A DNA stretch of 19,790 nucleotides. It comes from RGIG3009 sp045578625 (GTDB taxonomy: Bacteria > Bacillota > Clostridia > Oscillospirales > Acutalibacteraceae). The notes under the pieces were generated by a model. It did not search any database. It was not told the DNA's origin and worked only from the letters and a program-made list of their open reading frames with translations. Both the position numbers and the translations under genes were made by a program. Below are positions 6,262 to 13,477 of the stretch, one piece after another (position 1 is the stretch's first letter; each line of letters begins with the position of its first letter). Where the stretch lies: positions 1 to 19,790 of the forward strand of contig JAZNKN010000017.1 in the NCBI GenBank assembly GCA_045578625.1, read 5' to 3'.

Positions 6262-6361
6262 ACTTGGAAAATTAACTTCAAAACCGTGAACGTCGCTGCT
6301 GAATTTTTGCAAAAAGTCCATGTTATGAAAAAGCCGTCTTGTGTTAAGGGGACATTCGCTT

Positions 6362-7588
6362 TTATGACGCTGCTTTCAGTTGTTGCTCAGAAACCGTTTG
6401 CGCCGTTTCCAGCATATTTTCCGCAAAGATAGCGTATCCCTTGGTCGGATCATTGATAAAAACGTGGGTTACGGCGCCGATCAGCTTGCCGTTCTGCACG
6501 ATCGGCGAGCCGCTCATTCCCTGCACGATGCCGCCCGTGGCTTTCAGCAGCGCCTTATCGGTGATCTCGATCACCATATTGCGGGTGGCGTTCTCGTCGT
6601 GATACCGCACCTGCGTGATCTCAATGTCATACCACTGCGGCTTGGTACCGTTGATCGTGGTGTATATTTTCGCGGAGCCGGTGTGGATATCCTGTTTGAA
6701 TGCCATTTCGACCGTATCCCCCACGATACCGTTATTTCCGGACAGTGCATAGACGCCGGAGATGCCGTTAATAATGAGCGGTCCGTAGCTTCCTGCAAGA
6801 AACCCGCCGCGAAGTTCACCGGGAACGCCGGTCTGACTCTTGGTGACGCCGTAGATACGCGCCGGCACGATCTCACCGGAGGCAATCGGCACCACGTCAC
6901 CGGTATCCACGTCACAAACGGCGTGTCCCAATCCGGCCAACATATTGGTTTCGGGATCGTAGAAGGTCAGCGTACCGATACCGGCCGAGCTGTCCCGCAC
7001 CCAGATGCCCGCCTTGTAGCAATTTTCGCTTTTGGATTTCGCGGCACAGAACCGCAGCTCGGACTCGATACCGTCTCGCTTAATGCGAAACACCATGGTT
7101 TTTCCTCCCGAACTTTTGACGAGCGCCGCGACCTCCTCATTGGTATATACCTCCTCGCCGTTAATGGAAAGGATAAGATCTCCCACCTTCAATCCGGCGT
7201 TTCGTGACGGATACACCGTACCGGCGGTGCTGTCAACCGAGGACAGCGATACCACCAGTACCCCGTCGGTATACAGTTTCACACCAAAGGGTGTGCCGCC
7301 GAGAACGACAACGGGCTGCTCCACCACCGTAACCGATACCTGCTTGACCGGAAAGATCCCCAACCATTTCAGTGTGGCGTGATACGTATCGCCCACCGTG
7401 GCACTCACGGCCCGAGCTGCCGCTTTTTCGGTTACGTCCGAAATTACGGTGTTGTTTATCGTCAGTGTATGGCCTTCCTCAACAAAATAATTGTCCGGCA
7501 AGGAATAGCTCCAGTAGCCGATCCCGCCGAGTACCGCTACGCACAAGGCTGCCAGACCGCCGCAGATCCAATGCATCGTTTTTTTCAT
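6362..7588 (-). CDS. spoIVB: SpoIVB serine peptidase (family S55)
   Basis: The protein has 408 residues from ATG 7588, which follows GGAGG with a 7-base spacer; the frame extends 13 residues upstream without a ribosome site. A single N-terminal membrane anchor (about 8-28) exports it from the forespore. A PDZ domain (about 100-185, AGLKVGDLILSINGEEV) precedes the S55 peptidase domain, which holds H222 (GLGHAV), D344 (EITD) and S359 (QGMSGSPI); the D-to-S distance of 15 equals that of the B. subtilis enzyme. SpoIVB is made in the forespore and cleaves SpoIVFA, releasing pro-sigma-K processing in the mother cell. spoIVB normally lies directly upstream of spo0A; here a capA unit separates them. 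A forespore-type promoter is expected, but I could not identify one with confidence in 7589-7720. Confidence 0.95.
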   Translation of the reverse strand: MKKTMHWICGGLAALCVAVLGGIGYWSYSLPDNYFVEEGHTLTINNTVISDVTEKAAARAVSATVGDTYHATLKWLGIFPVKQVSVTVVEQPVVVLGGTPFGVKLYTDGVLVVSLSSVDSTAGTVYPSRNAGLKVGDLILSINGEEVYTNEEVAALVKSSGGKTMVFRIKRDGIESELRFCAAKSKSENCYKAGIWVRDSSAGIGTLTFYDPETNMLAGLGHAVCDVDTGDVVPIASGEIVPARIYGVTKSQTGVPGELRGGFLAGSYGPLIINGISGVYALSGNNGIVGDTVEMAFKQDIHTGSAKIYTTINGTKPQWYDIEITQVRYHDENATRNMVIEITDKALLKATGGIVQGMSGSPIVQNGKLIGAVTHVFINDPTKGYAIFAENMLETAQTVSEQQLKAAS

Positions 7589-7716
7589 ACAAACGCCTCC
7601 GACCATTACTTTTCCACAGAGATGCATACTTTATCGATAGGAAATTCGACCGAAAACTATGGGTTTTGGCAAAGTGAGAAAATTTTTGAAAAAGTATAGG
7701 CAAGCGCGAAAGAATG

Positions 7717-7725
7717 TGTTATACT
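7717..7725 (+). promoter_or_regulatory. Extended -10 promoter of the cysteine-rich protein gene
   Basis: TGTTATACT gives a TGn extension plus TATACT, 32 bases upstream of the ATG at 7758. The -35 region (TAGGCA, 17 bases upstream) is weak. Confidence 0.5.
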
Positions 7726-7757
7726 AAACTCAATACTTGTCTTGAGGTGAAAAACTC

Positions 7758-8195
7758 ATGGGTTCTTCCAAAGGAACGGTTGACGTTACCATCAATCTGA
7801 ATAAGAATACGTGCTATTTTCTCAAAACGGGGAAATGCTCGTTAAACGTTGTGGATGATTTTACCTGCTCGTCGGGTAAGATCGCTACCAACGATCTGTT
7901 ATATTGCCCCAAACTGTATAAAACGATGCGCTCCAAAAAGGACCAGATGCGTCCCGTGTCAGTCGCGCTTTGCGAATGCGGCCACGGTGAGGTCATATCG
8001 GGTCATCAGCGCGCCTGCATCGCCAGTCAGCGCGGTATTCCGCTCCCCATCCGCGCAGCGGATGACAAGGTGCGTCCCGCTTGCCCCATCTGCGGCGGCC
8101 AGATCACCTTTGAGGGTGGCATCAGTGACAGCGGCGCACGGATCGTAACGCTGAACGCCGTGGCGGTTTTGGACGAGGAAACGGAGACCGAATAA
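7758..8195 (+). CDS. Cysteine-rich protein of unknown function, possible zinc-binding
   Basis: This 145-residue soluble protein starts at ATG 7758 with GAGGTG eight bases upstream and ends just before a strong terminator, so it is a real monocistronic gene. It has nine cysteines, at residues 19, 27, 37, 50, 72, 74, 87, 109 and 112. CPICGG (109-114) is a zinc-knuckle half, and the CEC pair at 72-74 could supply the other two ligands. Between them, GEVISGHQRACIASQRG resembles the G-H-x-R-xx-A segment of ParB/Srx-like domains, where it binds nucleotide or DNA. There is no signal peptide or membrane segment. I do not recognise a named family; a zinc-stabilised ParB-like nucleotide-binding protein is one reading, and a simple structural zinc protein another. 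It is divergent from spoIVB. Confidence 0.8.
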   Translation: MGSSKGTVDVTINLNKNTCYFLKTGKCSLNVVDDFTCSSGKIATNDLLYCPKLYKTMRSKKDQMRPVSVALCECGHGEVISGHQRACIASQRGIPLPIRAADDKVRPACPICGGQITFEGGISDSGARIVTLNAVAVLDEETETE

Positions 8196-8206
8196 CCGAA
8201 CATAAG

Positions 8207-8240
8207 AAAACCGCTCACTCAAGCCGAGTGAGCGGTTTTT
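8207..8240 (+). terminator. Terminator of the cysteine-rich protein gene
   Basis: A perfect 14-bp stem, AAAACCGCTCACTC (8207-8220) with GAGTGAGCGGTTTT (8226-8239), has a 5-nt loop and a T-run, 11 bases after the stop codon. By symmetry it could also act on leftward transcripts. Confidence 0.85.
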
Positions 8241-8269
8241 GCTTTTTGTGCGTCTAAAACGATGTCAAG

Positions 8270-8303
8270 AAAAAAGAACCTGCCGTGTGACAGGTTCTTT
8301 TTT
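8270..8303 (-). terminator. Terminator of the Gfo/Idh/MocA oxidoreductase gene
   Basis: AAAAAAGAACCTG (8270-8282) and CAGGTTCTTTTTT (8291-8303) form a perfect 13-bp stem with an 8-nt loop and U-runs on both strands. It begins one base beyond the oxidoreductase stop, so the A/T-rich base of the stem touches the gene end. Confidence 0.85.
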
Positions 8304-8304
8304 G

Positions 8305-9588
8305 TCAGATATCCATGGCCTTTCCGGCTTTGATGCTCGCATCCGCCGCATATACCACCAAATGACTGTTGATGGAATCGTCAATGCTGGTAATGGAGAC
8401 GGAGCTGTTGTCGCCGTTCAGATATCGTACCAGCTCGTACATAATGGCGTAATCGCCGCCGGCGTGACCGACATAGTTGGCACTGGCGCGGATATCGGCG
8501 TTGACGTCGATCACTTCCTCGTCGTACGTGAAGCGGTCACCGCTGCGGTCAAAGGTACGCAGCGTGAATTTGCCGTCCTCCAGGCAGCCTTCGATCTCGC
8601 CCTTGGTACCGACAATGTGGAGATAGCGTCCTGCCTTGCAGGTGCCTCCCACCATCGTAAAGGATACGATCGAGCCGTTTTCAAACTCAATGTTGACCGT
8701 CTGGCGGTCATTGATATCACCGCCACTGTTGTAGGCGCAGCGGCCGTAATCCGACCACTTCAGATACTCTGCTTTTTCCTCCTTGGTGATGGTATCGATG
8801 GGCTTGCCCATATCCATCCAGGTCTGGAACGGCAGCGAATCAAACTCCAGGTGGATCTTTTGCGCGGAGTACAGGCAGGTGTCGTTATGCGGGCAGTTAT
8901 AGCAGAATTCCGTAGCACCCTCCGGCGCATTTTTCAGGATAAACTGTGAACGGCTGCCAAGGCTCGACACACGCACCGGCTTGGTCGCGTTGTTCAACCA
9001 GCAAGCGAGGTCCATATCGTGGCAAGATTTCTGCAGCAGGAAGCTGCTGCCGCACTTTGCCTCGCTGCTCCATTTGCCGCGGACAAAGGAATCGATAAAG
9101 TGTGCGATCCATACGTGCTCGTTCATTTCCATCGTCATAATGCGGCCGATGGCATCGTTGTTAATGAGTTCCTTCACACGTTTCAGGAACGGCGTATAGC
9201 GCAGCACGTGGCAAACGTTGACACGCACTCCGTTTTCGTGCGCCAGACGCTGGAGGTCCAGCAGCTCCTCGCGGTTATTCACGATAGGCTTTTCAAGCAG
9301 CATATCGTATTTAGCGTTCATCAGTTTGGAAGCCGTCTCGTAATGCTGACGATCCATAGTGGCGTTGATAACAAAGTCGCAGTCGATCTTGGCAGCCAAG
9401 AAGTCGTCCACGTTGGTAAAGCAGTATTCGGGAGCAACACCGTACCGCACACCGGCTTCGGTGCGGTGCACGTCATCGGGATCCACGACAGCGACGATGG
9501 CAAGCTCTTCGGGTGCTTCCAAGGAATAATCCGCGTAAACACAGCCACGGTTACCGGCACCAACCAAAGCAGCGGTTAACTTTTTCAT
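8305..9588 (-). CDS. Gfo/Idh/MocA family oxidoreductase
   Basis: The protein has 427 residues from ATG 9588, preceded by GGGGAGG seven bases upstream; eight further open codons lack a ribosome site. The N-terminal Rossmann fold starts with VGAGNRG (9-15) for NAD(P) binding and includes the family EKP motif (E99-K100-P101). The C-terminal alpha/beta domain carries SCHDMDLACW (H190, D191, D193), the position of the usual catalytic histidine. An unusual Cys trio, CYNCPHNDTC (C229, C232, C238), suggests a small metal site. Members oxidise or reduce sugars, inositols and related polyols; the substrate cannot be read from the sequence and no sugar operon surrounds it. It is monocistronic, with a promoter about 110 bases upstream and its own terminator. 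Confidence 0.9.
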   Translation of the reverse strand: MKKLTAALVGAGNRGCVYADYSLEAPEELAIVAVVDPDDVHRTEAGVRYGVAPEYCFTNVDDFLAAKIDCDFVINATMDRQHYETASKLMNAKYDMLLEKPIVNNREELLDLQRLAHENGVRVNVCHVLRYTPFLKRVKELINNDAIGRIMTMEMNEHVWIAHFIDSFVRGKWSSEAKCGSSFLLQKSCHDMDLACWLNNATKPVRVSSLGSRSQFILKNAPEGATEFCYNCPHNDTCLYSAQKIHLEFDSLPFQTWMDMGKPIDTITKEEKAEYLKWSDYGRCAYNSGGDINDRQTVNIEFENGSIVSFTMVGGTCKAGRYLHIVGTKGEIEGCLEDGKFTLRTFDRSGDRFTYDEEVIDVNADIRASANYVGHAGGDYAIMYELVRYLNGDNSSVSITSIDDSINSHLVVYAADASIKAGKAMDI

Positions 9589-9691
9589 AATATGACCTCC
9601 CCATAGCCACATTGTTATATAAATTCATTGTAACATAAGCCTTGTCGAAAATTAAGGGCAGATTAGACATTTTTATTGAAATATTCGGCAC
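9551..9691 (-). CDS. Possible leader ORF overlapping the oxidoreductase start
   Basis: A 46-codon frame begins with GTG 9691, four bases after GGGAGGG, and reads VPNISIKMSNLPLIFDKAY and on through the oxidoreductase ribosome site, ending at TAA 9551-9553, inside that gene in another frame. If translated it would place ribosomes over the downstream start and could couple or compete with it. The peptide has no recognisable family, and the ribosome-site match could be chance. Confidence 0.2.
   Translation of the reverse strand: MPNISIKMSNLPLIFDKAYVTMNLYNNVAMGRSYYEKVNRCFGWCR
9627..9635 (-). promoter_or_regulatory. Possible second, proximal promoter for the oxidoreductase gene
   Basis: Leftward TGTTACAAT offers an extended -10 (TGn plus TACAAT) 39 bases upstream of the ATG. 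No good -35 is present, so the distal promoter at 9716-9755 is the stronger candidate. Confidence 0.3.
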
Positions 9692-9717
9692 AAATCCCTC
9701 CCGATGGTTTTCATGTT

Positions 9718-9746
9718 TATTATAATCGGTTTACTCGCAGTTGGCA
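9718..9746 (-). promoter_or_regulatory. Strong sigma-A promoter of the oxidoreductase gene
   Basis: Read leftward: TTGCCA, a 17-bp spacer (ACTGCGAGTAAACCGAT) and consensus TATAAT, followed by AAACATG. It would give a leader of about 120 nt ahead of the oxidoreductase ATG at 9588. Nothing else lies downstream on that strand. Confidence 0.75.
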
Positions 9747-9788
9747 ATGCATTTTCCGCAATTGGTCAAAATCACACCGTTTTAGGGC

Positions 9789-9821
9789 AAAAAAAGACCA
9801 CTATTCTATCGAATAGCGGTC
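9789..9821 (-). terminator. Terminator of the small helical protein gene
   Basis: Leftward GACCGCTATTC (9821-9811) pairs with GAATAGTGGTC (9806-9796), one pair being a G-U, around a GATA loop and followed by TTTTTTT. It lies 16 bases after the stop at 9837. Confidence 0.8.
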
Positions 9822-9836
9822 AAAACACCTTGTTAT

Positions 9837-10271
9837 TTACAAAAACTCGCGGATATCGATCGCCAAACGCTCCTCCAGATTGATCAGTCGTTTGGTGATG
9901 TCCTTGGATACTTCGTCAGCGGCTTCGTACTGGTTGAGGTAGCGATTCAGCGATTTCACACCCATGTTACAGCCGTCCGTCATAAGGTCTGCGATCGTTT
10001 TATCGGATTCATTCACGATCAGCTTCATATTGGTCTTCATCCACGACATGCTTTTGGCAATGGGATTGGGGTCTTTTCCGTCGTCGTGGTACTTGTCCAG
10101 CAGATCTTGGATCTCCTCGCTGAGCTTTTCGTGCTCCCGTTTGCAGTCGATCAGCCGTTTTTTGAAGGCCTCGTTATGAACGTAATCGCGCACGTCGTCA
10201 ATGGAGGTCACCCCCATCTTCACGCCGGCATCGCACTCGCGGAGCAGCTTAATGGTATCTTGTTCTACCAT
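9837..10271 (-). CDS. Small four-helix-bundle protein of unknown function
   Basis: The protein has 144 residues from ATG 10271, preceded by AAAGGTGG nine bases upstream; the longer open frame to 10511 overlaps a terminator and is not credible. It is nearly all alpha-helical and charged, with helices at about 1-25, 30-58, 75-100 and 105-140, and contains CDAGVKMGVTSIDDV, CKREHEKL and a loop DDGKDPNPIAKSMSWMK. The layout resembles ferritin-like bundles of the DUF2383/DUF3231 kind. Similar hypothetical proteins occur in many Clostridia, as far as I recall. REHE in helix 2 and acidic residues in helix 4 are too few to claim a diiron site. No signal peptide is present. It is separated from the upstream PqqD-like gene by a terminator, and no clear promoter was found in the 50 bases between. 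Confidence 0.75.
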   Translation of the reverse strand: MVEQDTIKLLRECDAGVKMGVTSIDDVRDYVHNEAFKKRLIDCKREHEKLSEEIQDLLDKYHDDGKDPNPIAKSMSWMKTNMKLIVNESDKTIADLMTDGCNMGVKSLNRYLNQYEAADEVSKDITKRLINLEERLAIDIREFL

Positions 10272-10323
10272 ATTTAGGTTCCACCTTTCTTTTTGGTATA
10301 CAACCAGTATGCCCGTTTTTGTT

Positions 10324-10363
10324 AAAAAAAGACCGACGACCCTCAAAAAAGAAGATCGTCGGT
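10324..10363 (-). terminator. Terminator after the OPT-PqqD operon
   Basis: Leftward ACCGACGA (10363-10356) pairs with TCGTCGGT (10339-10332) around a long U-rich loop, followed by CTTTTTTT. It lies a few bases after the PqqD-like stop codon at 10369. Confidence 0.7.
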
Positions 10364-10368
10364 AGTGC

Positions 10369-10725
10369 TTATTCAATGACCCACTCAATAAAATGGTAGC
10401 TGTCGAGGATCTGGAAATACCGAGCAAGCCGTTCATACAGCGGATGGGCTTCCTCCCCAAACTGCGCCTCCACCAGTCGGCCCAGCTCCGTAATGTCCTT
10501 TTTGCCGTCAAGCAGCGGCCAAACGAAGCTGCCTAGCTTATCCAGATGGACGTAGCTGATGCGGGGACGCCCGAAAAGCGTTTGCGCGATCCGGTTTACC
10601 CAACCGGTATTTTCGATCTCCAGCGTTACCATCCCCTCATCGTCCGTTTTCCACTTCAACGTGGCCGGACGCATCGGAATGCGTTCCAGATAGTTCTTCG
10701 GAATAATGATTTTCTTTTTCTTCAT
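10369..10725 (-). CDS. PqqD-family (RRE-fold) protein
   Basis: The protein has 118 residues from ATG 10725, one base after the transporter's TGA, with a modest ribosome site inside the end of that gene, so translation is probably coupled. The first ~55 residues are basic and strand-forming (KKKKIIIPKNYLERIPMRP, then a WKTDDEGMVTLEIENTG hairpin). Residues about 65-118 match the winged-helix PqqD fold (PF05402): VHLDKLGSFVWPLLDGKKDITELGRLVEAQFGEEAHPLYERLARYF. PqqD-type domains bind peptide substrates of RiPP enzymes and act as chaperones. No radical-SAM enzyme or precursor peptide is visible nearby; the only partner is the OPT transporter. A peptide-binding role linked to transport is inference. 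Confidence 0.8.
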   Translation of the reverse strand: MKKKKIIIPKNYLERIPMRPATLKWKTDDEGMVTLEIENTGWVNRIAQTLFGRPRISYVHLDKLGSFVWPLLDGKKDITELGRLVEAQFGEEAHPLYERLARYFQILDSYHFIEWVIE

Positions 10726-10726
10726 C

Positions 10727-12652
10727 TCAATCCTGCGCCTTCTTGGGCTGCTTCTTGAAAACGCCAAACTTGAGCAGGCAAAGAATGATCAGTGCAAAGA
10801 CGATCAGGCTACCGATGCTTGAAGCCCACGTAGGCAGGTTCAGCAGACCGGAGAGATCCAGCATCTCGCTGACGCCAAACACCGCAAGAACAGCCAGCAG
10901 AATACCAACCAAGCCTTCGCCGGCGATCATACCGGAGCAGAACAGAATACCGTTGCTGGTGGCTTCCTTCCGCTTCTCCTCGTTCTTCACCTTGTCAACG
11001 ACCAGACGAATGAGGCCGCCTACCATGATACAGGCGTTGAGCTGAACCGGCAGATACACGCCGATGGCAAACGGCAGGACCGGGATGCCGATGATCTCAA
11101 CGACAACGGCCAGACACACGCCGACCAGGATCAGGCCCCATGGCAGGTTGCCGCCCATAATGCCTTCAATGACCATCTTCATCAGCGTCGCCTGCGGAGC
11201 GGCCAGCTCCTCGGAACCGAAACCCCACGCGCTGTCAAGCAGATACAGCGTTGCGCCGATGGCAAACGCCGAGGCAACCACGCCAATGATCTCGCCGATC
11301 TGCTGTTTTTTCGGCGTAGCGCCCAACAGATAACCGGTTTTCAAGTCTTGCGAGGTATCACCGGAGATCGCGGCCACGATGCAGATGATAGAGCCGATCG
11401 CAATGGCCGCCTGCATACCGGTAGCACCGGTCTCGCCCGTCAGCTTGAGGATCAGTGTGGCAATAAGCAGCGTTGCGATCGCCATACCGGAGACTGGGTT
11501 GTTACTGCTGCCGACCAGACCCACCATACGAGAGGAAACGGTGGCAAAGAAGAAACCGAAAATAACAACGATGATCGCACCGATGAGCGATACCGGGATC
11601 GCCGGGACCAGCCACACAGCAAGAGTCAGGATCAAAATAGAGATCAGCACGATCTTGATATTGATATCCTGCTCCGTGCGCGCCGTGCTGGCACCCGAAG
11701 TGATCGAAATACCCTTGATGGCATCGCGGAAGGTACGCACGATCAGCGGCAGTGATTTGATCAGGCTGATGATACCGCCGGCTGCCAGAGCACCGGCACC
11801 GATATAGCGAACGTAGCTGCCCCAAATACCGGCAGCGCCGCTGGCATCAAAAATCTCACCGATGGTGAGTGTTGCTTCGGGATACATAACAATGCCGCTA
11901 CCGAAGATCACGATGAGCGGAATGAGGATCATCCAGCTGACCAGACCACCGGCAAACATATAGGACGAGATGCGGGGACCGCAGATGTAACCGACACTCA
12001 TAACGGCCGGATAAACCTGAGTACCGACAGCGCCGGGATAGGTGGATCTTGTTCCCTGAATGGACACTTCACCGGGGACGAGCTTTAGACCGTCGATGAT
12101 GAACTTGAAGAGTGCGGCAAAGCCCATACCGGAGAATACGGTAGATGCCGTGGCACCGCCCTCTTCACCGGCCAGCATGACTTCCGAACACGCCTGCCCT
12201 TCCGGATAGGGAAGCACGCCGTGTTCGCGCACGATCAGCGCGTTGCGCAGCGGCACCATGAAGAACACGCCGAGCAGACCGCCGATAAGAGCGACCAGGG
12301 TGATCTCCACGATACCGGGCTTTTCCATAACGCCTTCACGCGCCCACAGGAACAGCGCCGGCATCGTAAAGATGGCACCGGCGGCCAGCGATTCACCGGC
12401 TGAACCGACCGTCTGCACAATGTTGCTTTCCAAAATGGAATTTTTGCGCATGATCACACGGATGACGCCCATGGCAATGACCGCTGCCGGAATGGAGGCG
12501 GATACGGTCATACCGACGCGAAGACCCAAATAGGCATTTGCGGCACCGAAAATTACCGCGAGCAGCACACCCATAACGATCGAGGTAACCGTCAGCTCCG
12601 GGGTGATCTTGCTTGCGGGAATATACGGCTGGAATTGCTTTTTGTCTTCCAT
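10727..12652 (-). CDS. OPT-family oligopeptide transporter
   Basis: The protein has 641 residues from ATG 12652, which has AAGGAG seven bases upstream. It is a polytopic membrane protein with roughly 14-16 hydrophobic segments spread over its whole length, as in the bacterial OPT family (PF03169). Recognisable stretches are FGAANAYLGLRVGMTVSASI near the N-terminus, PYPEGQACSEVMLAGEEGG, GDTSQDLKTGYLLGATPKKQQ and NGILFCSGMIAGEGLVGILL near the end. Family members take up oligopeptides or metal-chelating peptides by proton coupling. The C-terminus ends in KKQPKKAQD on the cytosolic side and overlaps the signals for the PqqD-like gene. The operon is driven by the strong promoter at 12715-12743. 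Substrate is unknown; specificity varies widely in the family. Confidence 0.93.
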   Translation of the reverse strand: MEDKKQFQPYIPASKITPELTVTSIVMGVLLAVIFGAANAYLGLRVGMTVSASIPAAVIAMGVIRVIMRKNSILESNIVQTVGSAGESLAAGAIFTMPALFLWAREGVMEKPGIVEITLVALIGGLLGVFFMVPLRNALIVREHGVLPYPEGQACSEVMLAGEEGGATASTVFSGMGFAALFKFIIDGLKLVPGEVSIQGTRSTYPGAVGTQVYPAVMSVGYICGPRISSYMFAGGLVSWMILIPLIVIFGSGIVMYPEATLTIGEIFDASGAAGIWGSYVRYIGAGALAAGGIISLIKSLPLIVRTFRDAIKGISITSGASTARTEQDINIKIVLISILILTLAVWLVPAIPVSLIGAIIVVIFGFFFATVSSRMVGLVGSSNNPVSGMAIATLLIATLILKLTGETGATGMQAAIAIGSIICIVAAISGDTSQDLKTGYLLGATPKKQQIGEIIGVVASAFAIGATLYLLDSAWGFGSEELAAPQATLMKMVIEGIMGGNLPWGLILVGVCLAVVVEIIGIPVLPFAIGVYLPVQLNACIMVGGLIRLVVDKVKNEEKRKEATSNGILFCSGMIAGEGLVGILLAVLAVFGVSEMLDLSGLLNLPTWASSIGSLIVFALIILCLLKFGVFKKQPKKAQD

Positions 12653-12714
12653 ACGAATACTCCTTCTCAACTGTATTTGAATTCCATCGAACAATGCGTC
12701 CGATCACGCGGTTT

Positions 12715-12743
12715 ATTCTACCATAGTTTTGTATTTTCGTCAA
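12715..12743 (-). promoter_or_regulatory. Promoter of the OPT-PqqD operon
   Basis: Read leftward: TTGACG (12743-12738), a 17-bp spacer and TAGAAT (12720-12715) with a TGG extension. It lies 62 bases upstream of the transporter start. Confidence 0.75.
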
Positions 12744-12748
12744 GAAAG

Positions 12749-12783
12749 GAAACGCTGCCCCCATAAAACGGATAGCGTCTTGT
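12749..12783 (-). terminator. Weak terminator after the membrane protein gene
   Basis: Leftward GACGCT and AGCGTT form a 6-bp stem with a large loop, followed by TCCTTTCTT. It is the only hairpin between the membrane protein stop at 12784 and the next promoter; its stem is short. Confidence 0.35.
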
Positions 12784-13473
12784 TTATTTCGCACCTTTCC
12801 CCTTCTTTTTCTTTTTGCTGTGTGAAAAATCAAGGTCCGCTCCGTCCAATACGTCGCCCTCCGTGATGATAAAGATCACCACCACTGTCAGGATGATGAA
12901 GGAGCCAAATCCACCGAACGAAACGTCACGCAGCACGGAGCGCTCCTCATGTCCGACCGTAATGCCAAATACCGCCAAATAGAACGAGGCGATCAGCGCA
13001 GCAAAAAACGCGAAGCTGAAGATAAGCGTTCCATCCGTTATCCACAACACGATTGCGATGGCCATCAGAGCGATATCCAGAAGAAAAGCAACGGTGAGTG
13101 TCACACGCTTGCTTTTTACATACACCTGCAGCATCAGGTATACCAAAAACAAGATCCCTGCCGCGGGGATGCAAGCAAGCAGCATTTCCGGAAAACCGAG
13201 CCGGAGCGGACGGGATAAATAATAGGCAGAAGCGGAGAAGCCGTTACCTACCGCGGTCAGCAAATAGCTGAGCAGGTGTCCAAGCGGATGCTTTTTGCCG
13301 ATCAAGTGGCACGGGATCGCCGTCAGCATCAGTACACCGCCGACGATCAGGCCATACCAACGGCTGCATACCGCGGTGCCAAATGCCGTTGACAGCACGA
13401 ATATCCCTAATGCCGCCAAGGCGAAAACAAGCACCACAAACGGTCGGGCTTTTGTGCTTAAGCATTTCAGCAT
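12784..13473 (-). CDS. Integral membrane protein of unknown function
   Basis: A 229-residue protein starts at ATG 13473 with AGGGTGG seven bases upstream, inside the end of the esterase gene. It has about seven hydrophobic segments (starting near residues 12, 38, 65, 93, 120, 147 and 188) and a lysine-rich cytosolic tail (HSKKKKKGKGAK). I recognise no family; it has no obvious charged residues inside the membrane segments and no motif of a transporter or enzyme. Four bases separate it from the upstream stop, so it is co-translated with the esterase, which suggests a shared process at the membrane. The basic tail may help insertion or bind acidic partners. Confidence 0.75.
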   Translation of the reverse strand: MLKCLSTKARPFVVLVFALAALGIFVLSTAFGTAVCSRWYGLIVGGVLMLTAIPCHLIGKKHPLGHLLSYLLTAVGNGFSASAYYLSRPLRLGFPEMLLACIPAAGILFLVYLMLQVYVKSKRVTLTVAFLLDIALMAIAIVLWITDGTLIFSFAFFAALIASFYLAVFGITVGHEERSVLRDVSFGGFGSFIILTVVVIFIITEGDVLDGADLDFSHSKKKKKGKGAK

Positions 13474-13477
13474 AACG

